A stretch of DNA of 34,844 bases from Echinostoma caproni (lineage: Eukaryota; Platyhelminthes; Trematoda; Plagiorchiida; Echinostomatidae): positions 31,663 to 66,506 of the forward strand of contig UZAN01040878.1 of assembly GCA_900618425.1 (NCBI GenBank), read 5' to 3'. The position numbers and the translations under genes are program-made. The notes under the pieces are model-generated. The model was given only the letters and a program-made list of their open reading frames with translations, made no database searches and had not been told where the DNA came from. Of the stretch, positions 24,601 to 32,449 are shown piece by piece. How positions within the stretch are numbered: the stretch's first letter is position 1; the number at the start of each line of letters is the position of its first letter.

Positions 24601-26450
24601 GCAGTAGCGCATCGAAGGAGATAACCGCCCGCGTTTCCAAGGCACGAACAGTGTAAGCAGGACTTAAACACCTGTGGCGGTGACGTGACGTATCACTCAA
24701 GTTGAAAAGTCGCGTATACTGTGCCACCGTACGATCAGTTTCACTTTACGGTTATCAGACCTTAAATTTTCGGGTAGAAGACACCTGTCGTTTAGCGGTT
24801 TTCGACAATCGATGCTTACGTAGTCTGGCCCAGGTTGGATGGAGTGAGCGGGTTTGTAACTTAGAAGTAAGTTGTCTGGTGTTCGGGAATACATCAAACA
24901 AGAACCCGCTATCTCATCGAATCCAGCTCAAGGCTTCGTTGGCTAGGACATGTTTTGCGTATGTCAGACGGTGGCCTACCGCAGCGCGCCTTGTTTGCAG
25001 TGGCTGTTACAAGCTGGAGAATGCCACGTGGAGGTCAGCAGATGATGTGGAGACGAGGCATAAAGAAATGCATAGAGCGATTAGGTAGAGTAGGTGTCTC
25101 TCGTTTTCCGGGTTGCGGTCCAAAAGATTCCAAAACCGCATGGTTGGAGACACTGAAGGTCATGGCAGCGAACCGGCAGCAATGGCAATCATGCGGTCAC
25201 TTCTTATCAGAATGCTTGAAATTGTGTGTATGCACAGTTGGGTTGTGTATTCTGTGTTGACCGTAGCGGTTCTATTTCTTTTCCCTTCCCTAAAAATAGG
25301 CCCAATCCGTGTCGTCGTTACAGATTCTCACTTATGTTGTATGCATTGTGAGTTTGGCAGCGATCAGTGAAGTTCGCCTCAGTGTTTTTCGCTGTACGGT
25401 GATGATGCTAATGACTACGTAACCTTGCGGTAAATACACCTTTTGAGCACTACATCTTTCCGGTTACAGATGCTCATGTTATCGTCTTCCTGCGTATGAT
25501 ACATTAGCGGGCTAATCCGATGCACCTCCTCAATCTTCCATTTTAGTGCTGTTTTTGCCTCTCGTGCCAGGGAATGTAATTAACAGAGCAACCTTTAATA
25601 TAGATAACATTGTTGTCTTTATTGACGGGTCCAAATGGGCTGATCATAATAACTATAGGGTTAAAGCTTGTTGGCAATAGTCTAGACACCTGAAATACTC
25701 TTTCCCCGTCGTCGGGTGGAACCAAATTCTGTTTATGCCGACCGTAAAGAATTATGGCACCGGGTAAGGCGCAACCTATGATTCTGTCTCCTTGTGTTGC
25801 ATTGTTGAAATTTAACTTTCCACTTTTGCTTTGCGTTCAATTTCCTTCATCAGATAAAACAAGTTCTATGGGTTCTCCAAGTTTCTGTTCGTAGGCAATG
25901 AGAAAAAATATTGCTTCTCCTTGGACCTGCCTATTGTTCTCCTTCGCGCTGCTGATTCAGATTATTTAAAAAAGCATATGTTCATAACACTCGGAACGTT
26001 TACTTGTTCGCATCCAAAATTTCCCGTCAATATCTGGCGGAGTTTATCTCCAGTCAACCCGTCCATGCTATTTCTGCTCCCCCTGTTTATTACATTCTAG
26101 ACTGCTAGCTGCTAGGCAGATAAACACTGATTCGGTCCCCGGGGCTCAGAGCACCAATAACAACCCCATATTCTACTGATTAGGCAATTTCTGAATTTAC
26201 CACATTGGGCTCGTCTCAATCACGATAGTAAACTGTTCCGATCCTTCGTTTGTACGCACACACACACACACACTTTGTATTTTTTTGTCTTTCTCCACAG
26301 GCGAAAGCGATTCATCTGACTACCACTGCATTTACTGTTGCGAATGGATTGCTCACGCCCACCATGAAAATCTCCCGATCCAATGCGCGTCGGCGATTCG
26401 CCTCTGTAACCCGACAGCTCTATCTCAACGGGTGCTACACTCGAGAGTAG
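6513..26450 (+). CDS. ACSL: Long-chain acyl-CoA synthetase (ACSL), 3' seven exons of the gene
   Basis: The spliced product would activate long-chain fatty acids to acyl-CoA with ATP and CoA, usually at ER, mitochondrial outer or peroxisomal membranes. Exons: about 6513-6635, 8309-8526, 10621-10771, 12658-12822, 13756-13872, 20238-20600 and 26301-26450. Together they encode about 428 residues, matching the C-terminal part of the ~680-700 residue family from just after the first AMP-binding motif. Visible landmarks in order are YLPLAH..ER, a GGNIR..VSASAPLS core, YGLTEMGG (adenylate-forming motif), RTGDIG, the FACS signature DRRKSFFKLAQGEYVAP, and a C-terminal NGLLTPTMK. One intron is phase 2; the others read as phase 0. 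The C-terminus looks more like ACSL1/5/6 than ACSL3/4, but this is judged by eye. N-terminal exons are missing and probably lie upstream of the window. No stop interrupts any exon, so the gene looks functional. Confidence 0.93.
7197..7233. repeat. (GAT)n(GAG)n compound microsatellite
   Basis: Perfect GAT units are followed by about seven GAG/GGA units. An open frame through it reads as an acidic run (D/E), which is most likely accidental because the tract lies inside an intron. Confidence 0.9.
7860..8118 (+). mobile_element. RTE LINE 3' end, family B copy 1
   Basis: It aligns by eye with 25190-25410. Shared blocks are the end of the ORF (SECL...VCTV), a tctgaatgtttga / tcagaatgcttga stretch, tgcacagttag/g and the ggttc-atttttctt tract. 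Both finish with a ggtgaact-type stretch and a (GAT/ATG)n tail, here at 8101-8117. It is a 5'-truncated, non-coding remnant. Confidence 0.7.
8309..8526 (+). CDS. ACSL: ACSL exon, central region
   Basis: The acceptor is tttcttgtcag and the donor is gtacgt at 8527. The 72 codons plus two bases (phase 2) include GGRVGFITKDASGLVQDMQ and RPHYFSTVPRILMRI. These match the GAKIGFFQGD...LQPTVFPVVPRLLNR region of vertebrate ACSL1. The join to the previous exon aligns ERINV-CTFLSSGG with ERVVE-CVMLCHGA without a gap, which supports both splice sites. The trailing CA joins the first base of the next exon to make a glutamine codon. Confidence 0.92.
8527..10620 (+). other. ACSL: ACSL intron (window intron 2)
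   Basis: It is bounded by gtacgt and ctcgtttcag and interrupts a codon (phase 2). Apart from the dispersed repeat at 9960-10175, nothing was recognised. Confidence 0.85.
9960..10175. repeat. Unclassified dispersed repeat, copy 1
   Basis: It resembles 32763-32982 in the same orientation over about 215 bases. Shared landmarks in order are ccattttgtaat/tcattttataat with gagtgt, a cgcacgtaagc/cgcatgtaagc block, atggcctgt/atggtctgt, attac...cgtc, and gaaactgtccaaagtgc/gaaacagtcaaaacagtgc. Divergence is considerable. No coding or tRNA signature was seen, so the family is unknown. Confidence 0.65.
10621..10771 (+). CDS. ACSL: ACSL exon, GGNIR / SASAPLS core
   Basis: The exon is 151 bases, with acceptor ctcgtttcag and donor gtgagt at 10772. 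Its first base completes the glutamine codon of the previous exon. It then encodes GVYRHSGLLDRLFFKPVRD, VGGNIRTIVSASAPLSNEV and MNFTRAAFSCP. This is the family's DRL.F..V...LGG..R....GAAP-S segment next to the acyl-binding pocket. The frame contains no stop. It was found by filling the gap expected between the flanking exons. Length, phase and motif order all fit. Confidence 0.92.
11435..11810 (-). mobile_element. RTE endonuclease fragment, inverted (family B)
   Basis: The minus-strand translation gives SIRKGSYAKRCLFVISA, then ALTNCSSDGQKDEFYSKLTE, then SSDVVVLSGDFKAEVGKLSA and further on ADHHLFLSSTNFRH in a shifted frame. This is the apurinic-type endonuclease domain of RTE elements. The catalytic GDFN asparagine is replaced by lysine (GDFK), and stops and frame changes are present. 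It matches 22041-22197 closely but in opposite orientation, and it directly abuts a plus-strand 3' end of the same family. Confidence 0.85.
11811..11945 (+). mobile_element. RTE LINE 3' end, family B copy 2
   Basis: About 110 bases align with 25300-25410: ccaa-cc...att-acattctcac-taccttgta, gagtttgg, gtcagt-aagttcgc-tcact-t and cgctgtac-gtgatgatg. It ends in a (GAT)n tail at 11926-11943. Together with the inverted endonuclease piece at 11435-11810 it looks like one insertion with an inverted 5' part. Confidence 0.82.
12658..12822 (+). CDS. ACSL: ACSL exon with YGLTEMGG motif
   Basis: The exon is 165 bases (55 codons, phase 0 at both ends), with acceptor cttgttgcag and donor gtaagt. It begins VIEVYGLTEMGG, the adenylate-forming enzyme motif that contacts ATP/AMP, with YGLTE in place of the YGQTE of human ACSL1. 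It continues through GRTGTPHLGLQVKLIDVPEM, the G..G.P.....KL.D..EM stretch of the family, and ends RDGLGE, matching EGEGE. Confidence 0.96.
12823..13755 (+). other. ACSL: ACSL intron (window intron 4)
   Basis: It is bounded by gtaagt and gtcctcctcag. It contains an (AAT)n/(ATT)n tract at about 13650-13705; no gene or repeat match was seen elsewhere. Confidence 0.85.
13650..13705. repeat. (AAT)n-(ATT)n self-complementary microsatellite
   Basis: About five AAT units are followed by about ten ATT/TTA units, giving a perfect inverted repeat able to fold as a hairpin. It lies 50 bases before an ACSL acceptor. Confidence 0.9.
13756..13872 (+). CDS. ACSL: ACSL exon with RTGDIG motif
   Basis: The exon is 117 bases (39 codons), with acceptor gtcctcctcag and donor gtatgt. 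It encodes ICVKGEACTKGYYKDEANTR followed by ELYEPGG, FLRTGDIG and TWTK. The TGD aspartate is the family residue that binds the ribose hydroxyls of AMP. The exon ends inside the ~25-residue FACS signature, whose second half lies 6.4 kb away in the next exon. Confidence 0.96.
17160..17440 (+). mobile_element. RTE LINE linker-region fragment (family A copy 2, 5' part)
   Basis: The frame at 17228-17380 gives KSLKRQLIKSLRNDREKWWV then KYKEIEKAAAIDSSRNLFRL. This is the basic linker between endonuclease and reverse transcriptase in RTE ORFs (LRRQL...DRE.WW....EME.AAA.GN.RKLFQLI). It is followed within about 60 bases by the C-terminal tail of the same type of ORF, so the whole RT domain is missing between them. 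Confidence 0.82.
17490..17940 (+). mobile_element. RTE LINE 3' fragment, family A copy 2
   Basis: An uninterrupted frame at 17511-17792 encodes GHVLRMSDRLPRRAMFTKTG, KGGQAKTWPEGMKTLTKGLG, RLPGWGPRDDGHRWLETLID and MAGCRKL. It is close to the copy at 912-1320 but lacks that copy's in-frame stops. The 3' UTR shares caaaagacagcaacc, ggcgcacgaa and an (ACTGAA)n tail at 17918-17935. It carries about 25 bases (atatgcgtgg..., 17896-17920) that copy 1 lacks. Confidence 0.9.
20238..20600 (+). CDS. ACSL: ACSL exon with FACS signature second half
   Basis: This is the longest exon here, 363 bases or 121 codons, phase 0 at both ends, with acceptor ccaatag and donor gtaagt. It starts EGSLKLIDRRKSFFKLAQGE then YVAPNKVEDLY, the hinge (D-R) and FACS signature that shape the fatty-acid site. 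Next come VFVDGDSLETFVVAVVEPN, matching VFVHG.SL..F..A.VVPD, and finally EGGLKGFEQ, matching the SGLKPFEQ of human ACSL1 directly before the last exon. Confidence 0.96.
21060..21165 (-). repeat. Possible tRNA-like (Pol III A/B box) module
   Basis: The minus strand reads tagctcgttgggtcagagg, close to a tRNA D-arm/A box, and about 65 bases later ggttgatcacc, an imperfect B box. It could be the head of a decayed SINE. No second copy was found in the window. Confidence 0.3.
21195..21262 (+). repeat. Possible tRNA-like B box upstream of the RTE fragment
   Basis: It contains gggttcgactcg, near-consensus for a Pol III B box, with a weak A-box candidate tggatagagg about 40 bases before. It may be a SINE remnant or part of the LINE 5' UTR. 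Confidence 0.3.
21655..22197 (+). mobile_element. RTE LINE endonuclease domain, 5' part (family B)
   Basis: The frame encodes LNLGAFNVRTLVQVGQQA and SLGIDVCCVSETRIQD, carrying the N and E residues of the APE-type endonuclease. A GVSIVLNN stretch follows. After about 22070 the aligned reading shifts frame (RKGSY / KRCLFVIS in the sister fragment at 11.7 kb). The sequence breaks at about 22195, before the GDFN catalytic motif, and jumps to the C-terminal tail. Confidence 0.87.
22198..22368 (+). mobile_element. RTE LINE C-terminal tail fused to the endonuclease part
   Basis: It encodes GKIISQHRLRWLGHVLRMPD, then RLPYHALFADVGPGWKKQRS and GQVMTW, the RTE C-terminal block, and then runs into the assembly gap. 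It starts directly after the endonuclease fragment on the same strand. About 2 kb, including the whole RT, is therefore missing between them, by deletion or assembly collapse. Confidence 0.85.
22369..23246. other. Assembly gap (878 N)
   Basis: This is a run of unknown bases in the middle of the RTE cluster. The flanks are the 3' end of one RTE copy and the linker of another. The true content is probably more LINE sequence, and the gap length may be an estimate. Confidence 0.99.
23247..25250 (+). mobile_element. RTE LINE: linker, reverse transcriptase and C-terminus (family B copy 3)
   Basis: This is the most complete retrotransposon here. In order, across frames: the linker WMSDESVALMERKRQIPTTR and RENWWA; the RT entry GAGPDGLP and CANHRGISLMPIVTKLLASI; AEFRPGRGCIDQI; motif A FLDLKGAFDSVD; motif B GVRQGCPLSPFLFNFVIDEI; then the thumb and tail VDCFSYLGSCVTSGSS, RWLGHVLRM-type and RLGRVGVSRFPGCGPKD. 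The long frame is 23847-24548. Motif C, normally YADD, is reduced to AEE in LCDLAEEVVCLF, with about two residues lost. Frameshifts occur before 23847 and near 24545, 24690 and 24930. It is inactive. One ambiguous base lies at 23376. Confidence 0.93.
25251..25416 (+). mobile_element. 3' UTR and tail of RTE family B copy 3
   Basis: It follows the ORF end and aligns with 7920-8118 and 11811-11945. It ends cgctgtacggtgatgatg, a short GAT-type tail, near 25409. This sets the 3' boundary of the family. Confidence 0.82.
26259..26274. repeat. (CA)n microsatellite
   Basis: About eight CA units lie inside the last ACSL intron, close to the polypyrimidine tract. Confidence 0.92.
26301..26450 (+). CDS. 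ACSL: ACSL last coding exon and stop
   Basis: The acceptor is tttctccacag. The 49 codons and the stop TAG (26448-26450) encode AKAIHLTTTAF, TVANGLLTPTMKISR and a basic tail RRRFASVTRQLY. NGLLTPTMK is the conserved ACSL C-terminal motif and contains the catalytic-type lysine. The protein ends CYTRE, so there is no peroxisomal SKL signal. No AATAAA or ATTAAA is visible in the next ~600 bases, so the poly(A) site is not located. Confidence 0.95.
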   Translation, partial: AKAIHLTTTAFTVANGLLTPTMKISRSNARRRFASVTRQLYLNGCYTRE

Positions 26451-28030
26451 CGGTACAAACGCAACACAGCCCGGGCGTTTTGAGAAGGAAAACTAACCAC
26501 AGAGAATTGTAAACTGCAGTCACATTCCCCTCCTGTGGGTTCATTGTTCAGAACAGAACAGAACAATACGTCATACATCACAAATACTCGCCAATATTTC
26601 AGCATACCATCACAACTACTCTATCTTCTCACTGAACACATTCTTGCCGCGCGCGGAACTCGAAAATATCTCAAATTCATCCGGTTATCAAATTACCTTA
26701 ATTGTTGTCTTTTTTGCTTTTTTTCACGTCGTGTTTTTGGCTAATCCCTGTAATCATTTGTCTCTCTCTATCTTTTTTCTGTTTGTCCGTGCTATCTATG
26801 CATCCTTTTGAATCCAGAACCGCCACTTGTCTCCGCTCCCACCCCCTCTCCCCCACACGCGGCCAGCACTATTCACACGCATTCATCCATCCATGTTTAT
26901 CCCATCTTCCTCTTTCTCTCTCTCTGGTCTGCTCCGATTTATTATTCCTTCTCAAGCACACATACGTTCTCACTCCTCCGAGTAAACACCGGGCTTTTTA
27001 TGTGCAAATTCCTGGCTTGGGTCTGTTTATGCTTCTTGTCCACTGTCATAATCTCGGTGTTCAGGTCAAATTTATCTTGCCTAGTTTGCTTCAGGGTCAG
27101 TGTAGGTCTGCCTGTCCTTAGGTGCTTATGGGTCGCCATGGTTCCATGAGGGACGCGTTATCCAATCAGCATCGGTGCTTCGACTGGTCAGCAGACCGAT
27201 TTTCTCTGCATTTTAAAATCTAAATGAATTTGAGTCGGAGGCGATAAATCTTTCAGTATGTCACTGTTTCTCACCAATACTTTGCATACGAGTATCCAAT
27301 TAGACACGCCCCTTTGAAAAGAAAAAAACTACATTTCTCCCGCTTCGCGTACTGATCCGTAGTGATTCGTTGTCAAGATTCTGTTTGACAAGAAAGCCCC
27401 GACCCGCGCCGACCACGTGAGTCACGCACCACGGAACGGAATATTAGTTATGTACTCTTAATGATGAATGATATCAGATGATGGTAACTCCTGCGTCTGC
27501 TNTGTAGTGTGATTTGTTTTCAGGTCAAGGTCATTTTGTAGATATGGTTCGTCCACCCATCCAACTGGCAGGTCACTTGTTCACTCGCACACTGTCGTGT
27601 CATAAGTTTGGTTAAAACGGCCCGGGGTGTTGGAAAGACAGTGACGGATTTCTGTCTGCTAGATGGCTGAAAATGAAAACTATCGGAAATCGTTATTGAA
27701 TACGAAGACATTGATCCGTTTGCAGTTAGAAATCCAAATCGTTCATTTTAGGCTCTCTATTGTATCGTCTTGGTGTTAACCGACTGATGGAATGGCGCCA
27801 GCAAACGCAATGTCTGGTTTGACCGCAGTAAGTCTTCACCAGTCTTAGCCTAGTAGTAGGATAAGTCCATATTCTTGTGAGCCGAACACCAGATAAGCCA
27901 ACCAAAGTAAATCGTACAGAAATTTGGATTTTTCTTACTCTCCCTGTTCACAAGTGTGGGGAGTTCGTTAAACAGAAGATTGATGGCAAATATAAAAGTG
28001 AAAGTTGAAACAATTGTTTCCCGAAAGAAC
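26451..28030. other. ACSL 3' UTR and downstream sequence
   Basis: No gene was recognised. The first part should be 3' UTR. A pyrimidine-rich stretch spans about 26700-26960. One ambiguous base lies at 27502. Open frames here are low-complexity shadows. Confidence 0.5.
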
Positions 28031-28275
28031 TTGAACAAAGAACACAACACTGCAAGCGAGCACGATTTAATTCCGGAATCATTTTGCTGCATCTCAACTG
28101 GTGCTTACTGCAGAAAGAAATAGTTTATATATCACTGGTCATGACAATCTAACATGGTATAAGTTCATTCTTCCGCCTACGTGGTCACCAGGGCAACGCC
28201 TGACTGATGTAAACTCCTTCTGCTGACACAGTAGGGGGTTTCGGCGCTTGATTGCTATGGCCTCTGCAAATCTTA
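28031..28275. repeat. Left arm of ~245-bp inverted repeat
   Basis: It pairs with 29084-29327 at roughly 98% identity by eye, with an ~808-base loop between the arms. It corresponds to the 3' non-coding end of the Penelope-like element. Confidence 0.95.
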
Positions 28276-29023
28276 ACAGCTACCAAGTCCCACATTCAGC
28301 TTGGTGGCCACTCTGCAGCAGTTGATGACGCAGGTGCTCTGTTAGACTGATTGTTCGTGTAGCGCTCAATCTCACCCGCTCGCGTTCTACCCTTACCGGT
28401 ATGTGTTCAGCCACTCGGGTATGCAGCTGCCTCTCGGTTCTCCACGTAGGTAGCTCCGCACCCACATTGAAATTCATAGACTATATGCGATTTCGTGGGC
28501 AGAGAGAGCGGTGATTTCACCAAGTCCTTCGGAATCTGGGTTTTTGAGAAGCGAACGACCGGATTTACAGCAAAATACGTGCGAGCTACAGCTGTCTTCG
28601 TATGTGTTGGCCTGCATCATTACGTCTGAAAGGGAGTTGAGTGGTGACGTCGCATTTTGGTACTATCATCTCCGAGGGCTTGGGCTCGGCTTTTTCGCTG
28701 TACAGTTGTATGAACTTTGCTGGGTGGCCATTGAGTTTCAGAGCTTTCGTGAGCTGAATTAACTCACTTTCCACATTATATGAAGTGCACAGCCTCCTAG
28801 CTCGGTCGAACAGTGTATGCTCTAGGCCTCTTATACTGGATTGGAGCGAAACTTCCAAAATGCATATACTGACCGGTCCAGGTGGATTTTCGATGCACAG
28901 GCATCGAAATAGTTTCGTCCGGTCTTCGACTAATAACAATATCCAGAAATGGGAGTGTGCTGTTTTTCTCGGTTTCCATAGTGAATTGTATGTCCTTGCG
29001 AAGTAAATTCAATTTATCTAACA
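28031..29023 (-). mobile_element. Penelope-like element, 5'-truncated, minus strand
   Basis: Read on the minus strand from 29023: LLRKDIQFTMETEKN, LPFLDIVISRR and HRKSTWTGQYMHFGSFAPIQ, the conserved end of the Penelope reverse transcriptase. Then comes LFDRARRLC...ELIQLTKALKLNGHP. Further on is a GIY-YIG type endonuclease module, VYEFQCGCGATYV followed by RTERQLHTRVAEH (about 28480-28380). Frameshifts occur near 28830 and inside the GIY-YIG domain just after ATYV. Stops lie between the RT part and the nuclease. The non-coding 3' part (28031-28275) is repeated inverted at 29084-29327. Confidence 0.9.
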
Positions 29024-29327
29024 GCTAGGAGGCTGTGCACTTCACATTATGTGGAAAGTGAGTTAATTCGGCTCACGGTTGATAAGATTTGCAGAGACCG
29101 TAGCAATCAAGCGCCGAAACCCCCTACTGTGTCAGCAGAAGGAGTTTACATCAGTCAGGCGTTGCCCTGGTGGCCATGTAGGCGGAAGAATGAACTTATA
29201 CCATGTTAGATTGTCATGACCAGTGATATATAAACTATTTCTTTCTGCAGTAAGCACCAGTTGAGATGCAGCAAAATGATTCCGGAATTAAATCGTGCTC
29301 GCTTGCAGTGTTGTGTTCTTTGTTCAA
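29024..29327 (+). mobile_element. Second Penelope-like copy, internally deleted, head-to-head
   Basis: Bases 29024-29077 encode RRLCTSHYVESELIRLT on the plus strand, matching RRLCTSYNVESELIQLT of the minus copy (28750-28802 inverted). It then jumps over about 475 bases (the rest of the RT end and all of the GIY-YIG part) to the 3' region 29084-29327. That region matches 28031-28275 inverted, with about five differences in 245 bases. Both copies stop at the same base of the repeat (ttgaacaaag). The two copies abut at 29023/29024 with no spacer. Confidence 0.9.
29084..29327. repeat. Right arm of ~245-bp inverted repeat
   Basis: It is the reverse complement partner of 28031-28275. The outer edges coincide exactly at ctttgttcaa, after which the flanks are unrelated. 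Confidence 0.95.
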
Positions 29328-30745
29328 ATATAAGAGACTGAATACTGGTGATTGTTTTTTCTCACTTTGTTTAAAACTATGAAAGTCCAAATTTCTTTGT
29401 TCCCGTCTCGGTTGCTCTCCTTTAGCTATCATTTGATTAACCGGTGAAAAAAAATGGTTAGGAATAAATATAATCTCCCAGTCTGTGTGACGATACATCA
29501 ACTCTTGTACGACCCATCCAATGTCTACCAGAATTGAGCTGCTAGTTTGGAAAATAAACGCACGTAACTGGTTCCTCTCTTTTTTATGGTGTACCTTGAT
29601 CGATCTGGCTATCGGACCGATCGTCGTTCACGCTGGTTTGCATGCGCCAGAGTCTGCGTCTGACCGCTGTTGTGTGGCTCTCACTCCTGTAGAGTTGGTT
29701 AATTTTCCATGTTAGTGCAATTCATACGCGGTCGGGATTGTGTTCGTTTGTTTCACTTAGTTATGGTCTGTGTTGATCAACCATACCGAACCTCGCTAAG
29801 GTTGTACAGATGTATCCTTTTAAATTTTCTAGGCACATACTTATTATTATATTTACAATTATCAATTATTCAACCTCGAACAGGTCTCAATTTGGAAGAA
29901 ACACCTGTAGAGACCCTTATAAATACTTGGCTTGAAACTTTCTGGTGTGCCTACCGACATGAGAACGATCGCCGGTTCGAAGCAGTCCATGAGAAGGCTC
30001 TGGTGGAAAAACATCGATTTTGGTGACCACAAAACAGACCGTGTCCCGATTGGAAGTTGAGGTCTGTCCGTCGCGAACAGGAAGGTAATTGCAAGCGAAT
30101 TGGTTTGAATTCGATGCAGGAATATTGGAAACAAGTGAACTGTAACACAGGTCGTCAGGATGATGCGGTGAACTAGATACGCACCCGTCACCACTCAAAC
30201 GAATAATAGTGTTGTGTGCTGACTGTTGCTGAGACTGCTATCATACCACCAAGTTCCGAGCCGAAGAAGAGAACACAATAAAAATGGCACAGGACAGTAT
30301 ATTAGAGGAAAAACGTGTCTTCCTTTTGTTACGGATTAGCATTCGTTCCGTTTATTGCCTCTGGTTCGTTCTGAACATTCGGTATAACTGACCAATCAGA
30401 AGCGTCGGACCGTCCGATCGAATACACTGACCGATCATTTCGGCCTCAGAGGCTCACCCAGTTGCGGTTTTTTTCTTTTGGCTATCTTCTTCAAAAATAT
30501 GAATTTTTCGACCGGATTATAACCTTCCTGACAAATAGCATAGTTGATTCTTGTGACATCCAAGAGGCCTTTTACTTACCTTGACTTAAAAGATTCGTCC
30601 GTATCTTCGTCCCATTCATGTGCGTGATAGCCTATTGCTCCAACTCTTGTGCGTTATAGTAAACAAAAGAACTATGTTTATGTGACTCTGAAATTACCTT
30701 GACCGAAAGGGATCAAGAATGTGAGCAGTCATCACCTTTCCTTCT
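29328..30745. other. Non-coding, no recognised feature
   Basis: Open frames at 29521-29715, 29709-30026 and 29862-30194 (minus) carry no motif I can name. They have no splice or homology support and were not called as genes. Confidence 0.45.
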
Positions 30746-30900
30746 TTTCTTTTTCGCTTTTACTGAATACGTAATGACACAATTTTCAGGAAGGAGGCAG
30801 CTGCCACATAACACAATTAGGAAAGTCAGACCTTGGTGGTGGGATTCGAACACACGTCCTCCGAGGTGTTAATTTGGTGCCGTTACCATCACATTTGCAG
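30746..30900 (-). repeat. tRNA-derived SINE S1, copy 1
   Basis: The minus strand starts with a tRNA-like head (gtgatggtaacggcacc, then B box gtgttcgaatccc), followed by a body that ends with ctgaaaattgtgtcatta. Body and flank match 33790-33888: caattttcaggaag, ctgccata/caca, ggaaagtcag and ggtggt-ggattcgaac. Confidence 0.8.
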
Positions 30901-32440
30901 ATAAGTGTGGAGTTAGCAGAAAGAGATCCCGGCCATAATGTGTAAAAAGCCGGAGGGCATGGAGCGCTAGGTGAGCTCGTTAACAGTAGTTGAAACCGTT
31001 TATCTGATTGATCGATTATGTGATATGCTGGTTTTCACTAAGAAATATTCCTATCTCTGGTCTAAGATCCAAGAAATGGCAAGTTGAGACTCTGGTGAAC
31101 TGCATCGAGCTTCGAACAGCAATTGCCGTAGCACAATCAGTGGTCAGCAGTGAATAGCACAAATGCACGAGATTGCATCTGATACTATGAGGAGAGGTTT
31201 GCGATTGTGGAGCAACACTAGAACACATTCGCGGAAAGCTGAAACCCAATGGGTAGCCCAAGCGCGTAATGTTGTGATTTCGGCATGGAACGGAGGAGTG
31301 CTTTCTATGCTTATGTTCAATGGTGTATTGTTTCCTTCTAACACATTTACATGCACAAGTGCCGTTGATTGCATATTGATCAGAGTTTCGTTATACGGAT
31401 TGGAGTGAAAGGAAAGAATGATTGCGTTTAATTCTGAGCAGTATAGAAGCGGGTTTGATGTGCGCGATCCGGATATGACGGGATTGTGATGACCAAATTA
31501 CTGTCGATAATGTTGCGGACTGGATGATAACCTGTTCCGGAGGTTTTGTTTTTTTATTACAAACGTTTCGTGATAGTCGTTCTCTCTTCCAGGACCATAC
31601 TGTTTCAATCACAAACGATAATTTTACCACCGTCTCAAGTAATTGCTCTCTAAATGCCCCTGGCTTAAAACATCTGTTTGGACGGAGATGATCTTTTCTA
31701 CGAATTTCGGTGCAAATAATCCAAGCTGACAAGTCGGAATTCATTGATTTTAGGAAGATAATTCAGATGCCCCGCGAAGAATGAAGTTGAACTAACCAAT
31801 CTCCAGGACTTTGTATTTCCGTCATTCTTTTCAAGAGTCAACTCCCCAGCTGGAAACGAACGAGTCGGCAACAGTGTTTCTTTTTTGCAATTTCGTCTGA
31901 TTTTGTCCTCTGGAACATATGGTGGTGGAGATCCTTGTCTCGCAATGTTTGCGCAAAATGGTAAGCTAAGGAAGTGGAAACTACCTGTTTTCTCTTTTGG
32001 TGCAGTAGGAGAGTTTTCAAATTTGAAGAACTGTCGGACGTCGATCATACTGGTAGCTTGTAGATTGAATGTAAGTAGGTGGAGGGAATTGTTGAGTTTA
32101 TGGTATGAGATTAGTGAGCACGTGGACCATTTTTATCGTCACGGAGATGTTCAACGTCACTTTGCATATGTTTAAATGACGATAATATGTTACCTGTTAA
32201 AGTAACGCAATAATTTTTTTACTGCCGTTTATGAACGGCGATTATTTTCCTCCATCGTTGTTTGTGTAATTTAAGCTGTGCAATTGCTTACTCACACGAA
32301 ACAAGTAGTCAGGATGTGAATTTTTCTAACCGGGTCATAACCCCGGAGGCTAGTGCTGAGATGAGCTAGGTCCGTAGTCCACAACAAGCACGCAAAGATG
32401 GGTTGTGCTATATCGTGTAGATGGAAAATGAAAAAAAACG
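30901..32440. other. Non-coding, no recognised feature
   Basis: Several 80-117 codon open frames lie on both strands (for example 31391-31744 and 31698-32048 minus). None shows a family motif or repeats elsewhere in the window. Confidence 0.45.
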
Positions 32441-32449
32441 GTCTGACAG

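Larger units (their letters stand above)
20601..26300 (+). other. ACSL: ACSL intron (window intron 6), 5.7 kb with gap
   Basis: It is bounded by gtaagt and tttctccacag. It holds the RTE cluster at 21655-25416 and an assembly gap. A (CA)n tract at 26259-26274 lies just before the acceptor. No extra exon is expected, since FEQ-AKAIHL aligns with the family's FEQ-VKGI. Confidence 0.88.

Noticed and set aside
27520..27711. Minus-strand frame with slight resemblance to a Penelope RT thumb
   Set aside because: Only a few residues fit and no flanking Penelope motif is present.
29709..30194. Overlapping open frames on both strands
   Set aside because: Read in all frames for RT, endonuclease and common domains without a match, so no function or gene is claimed.
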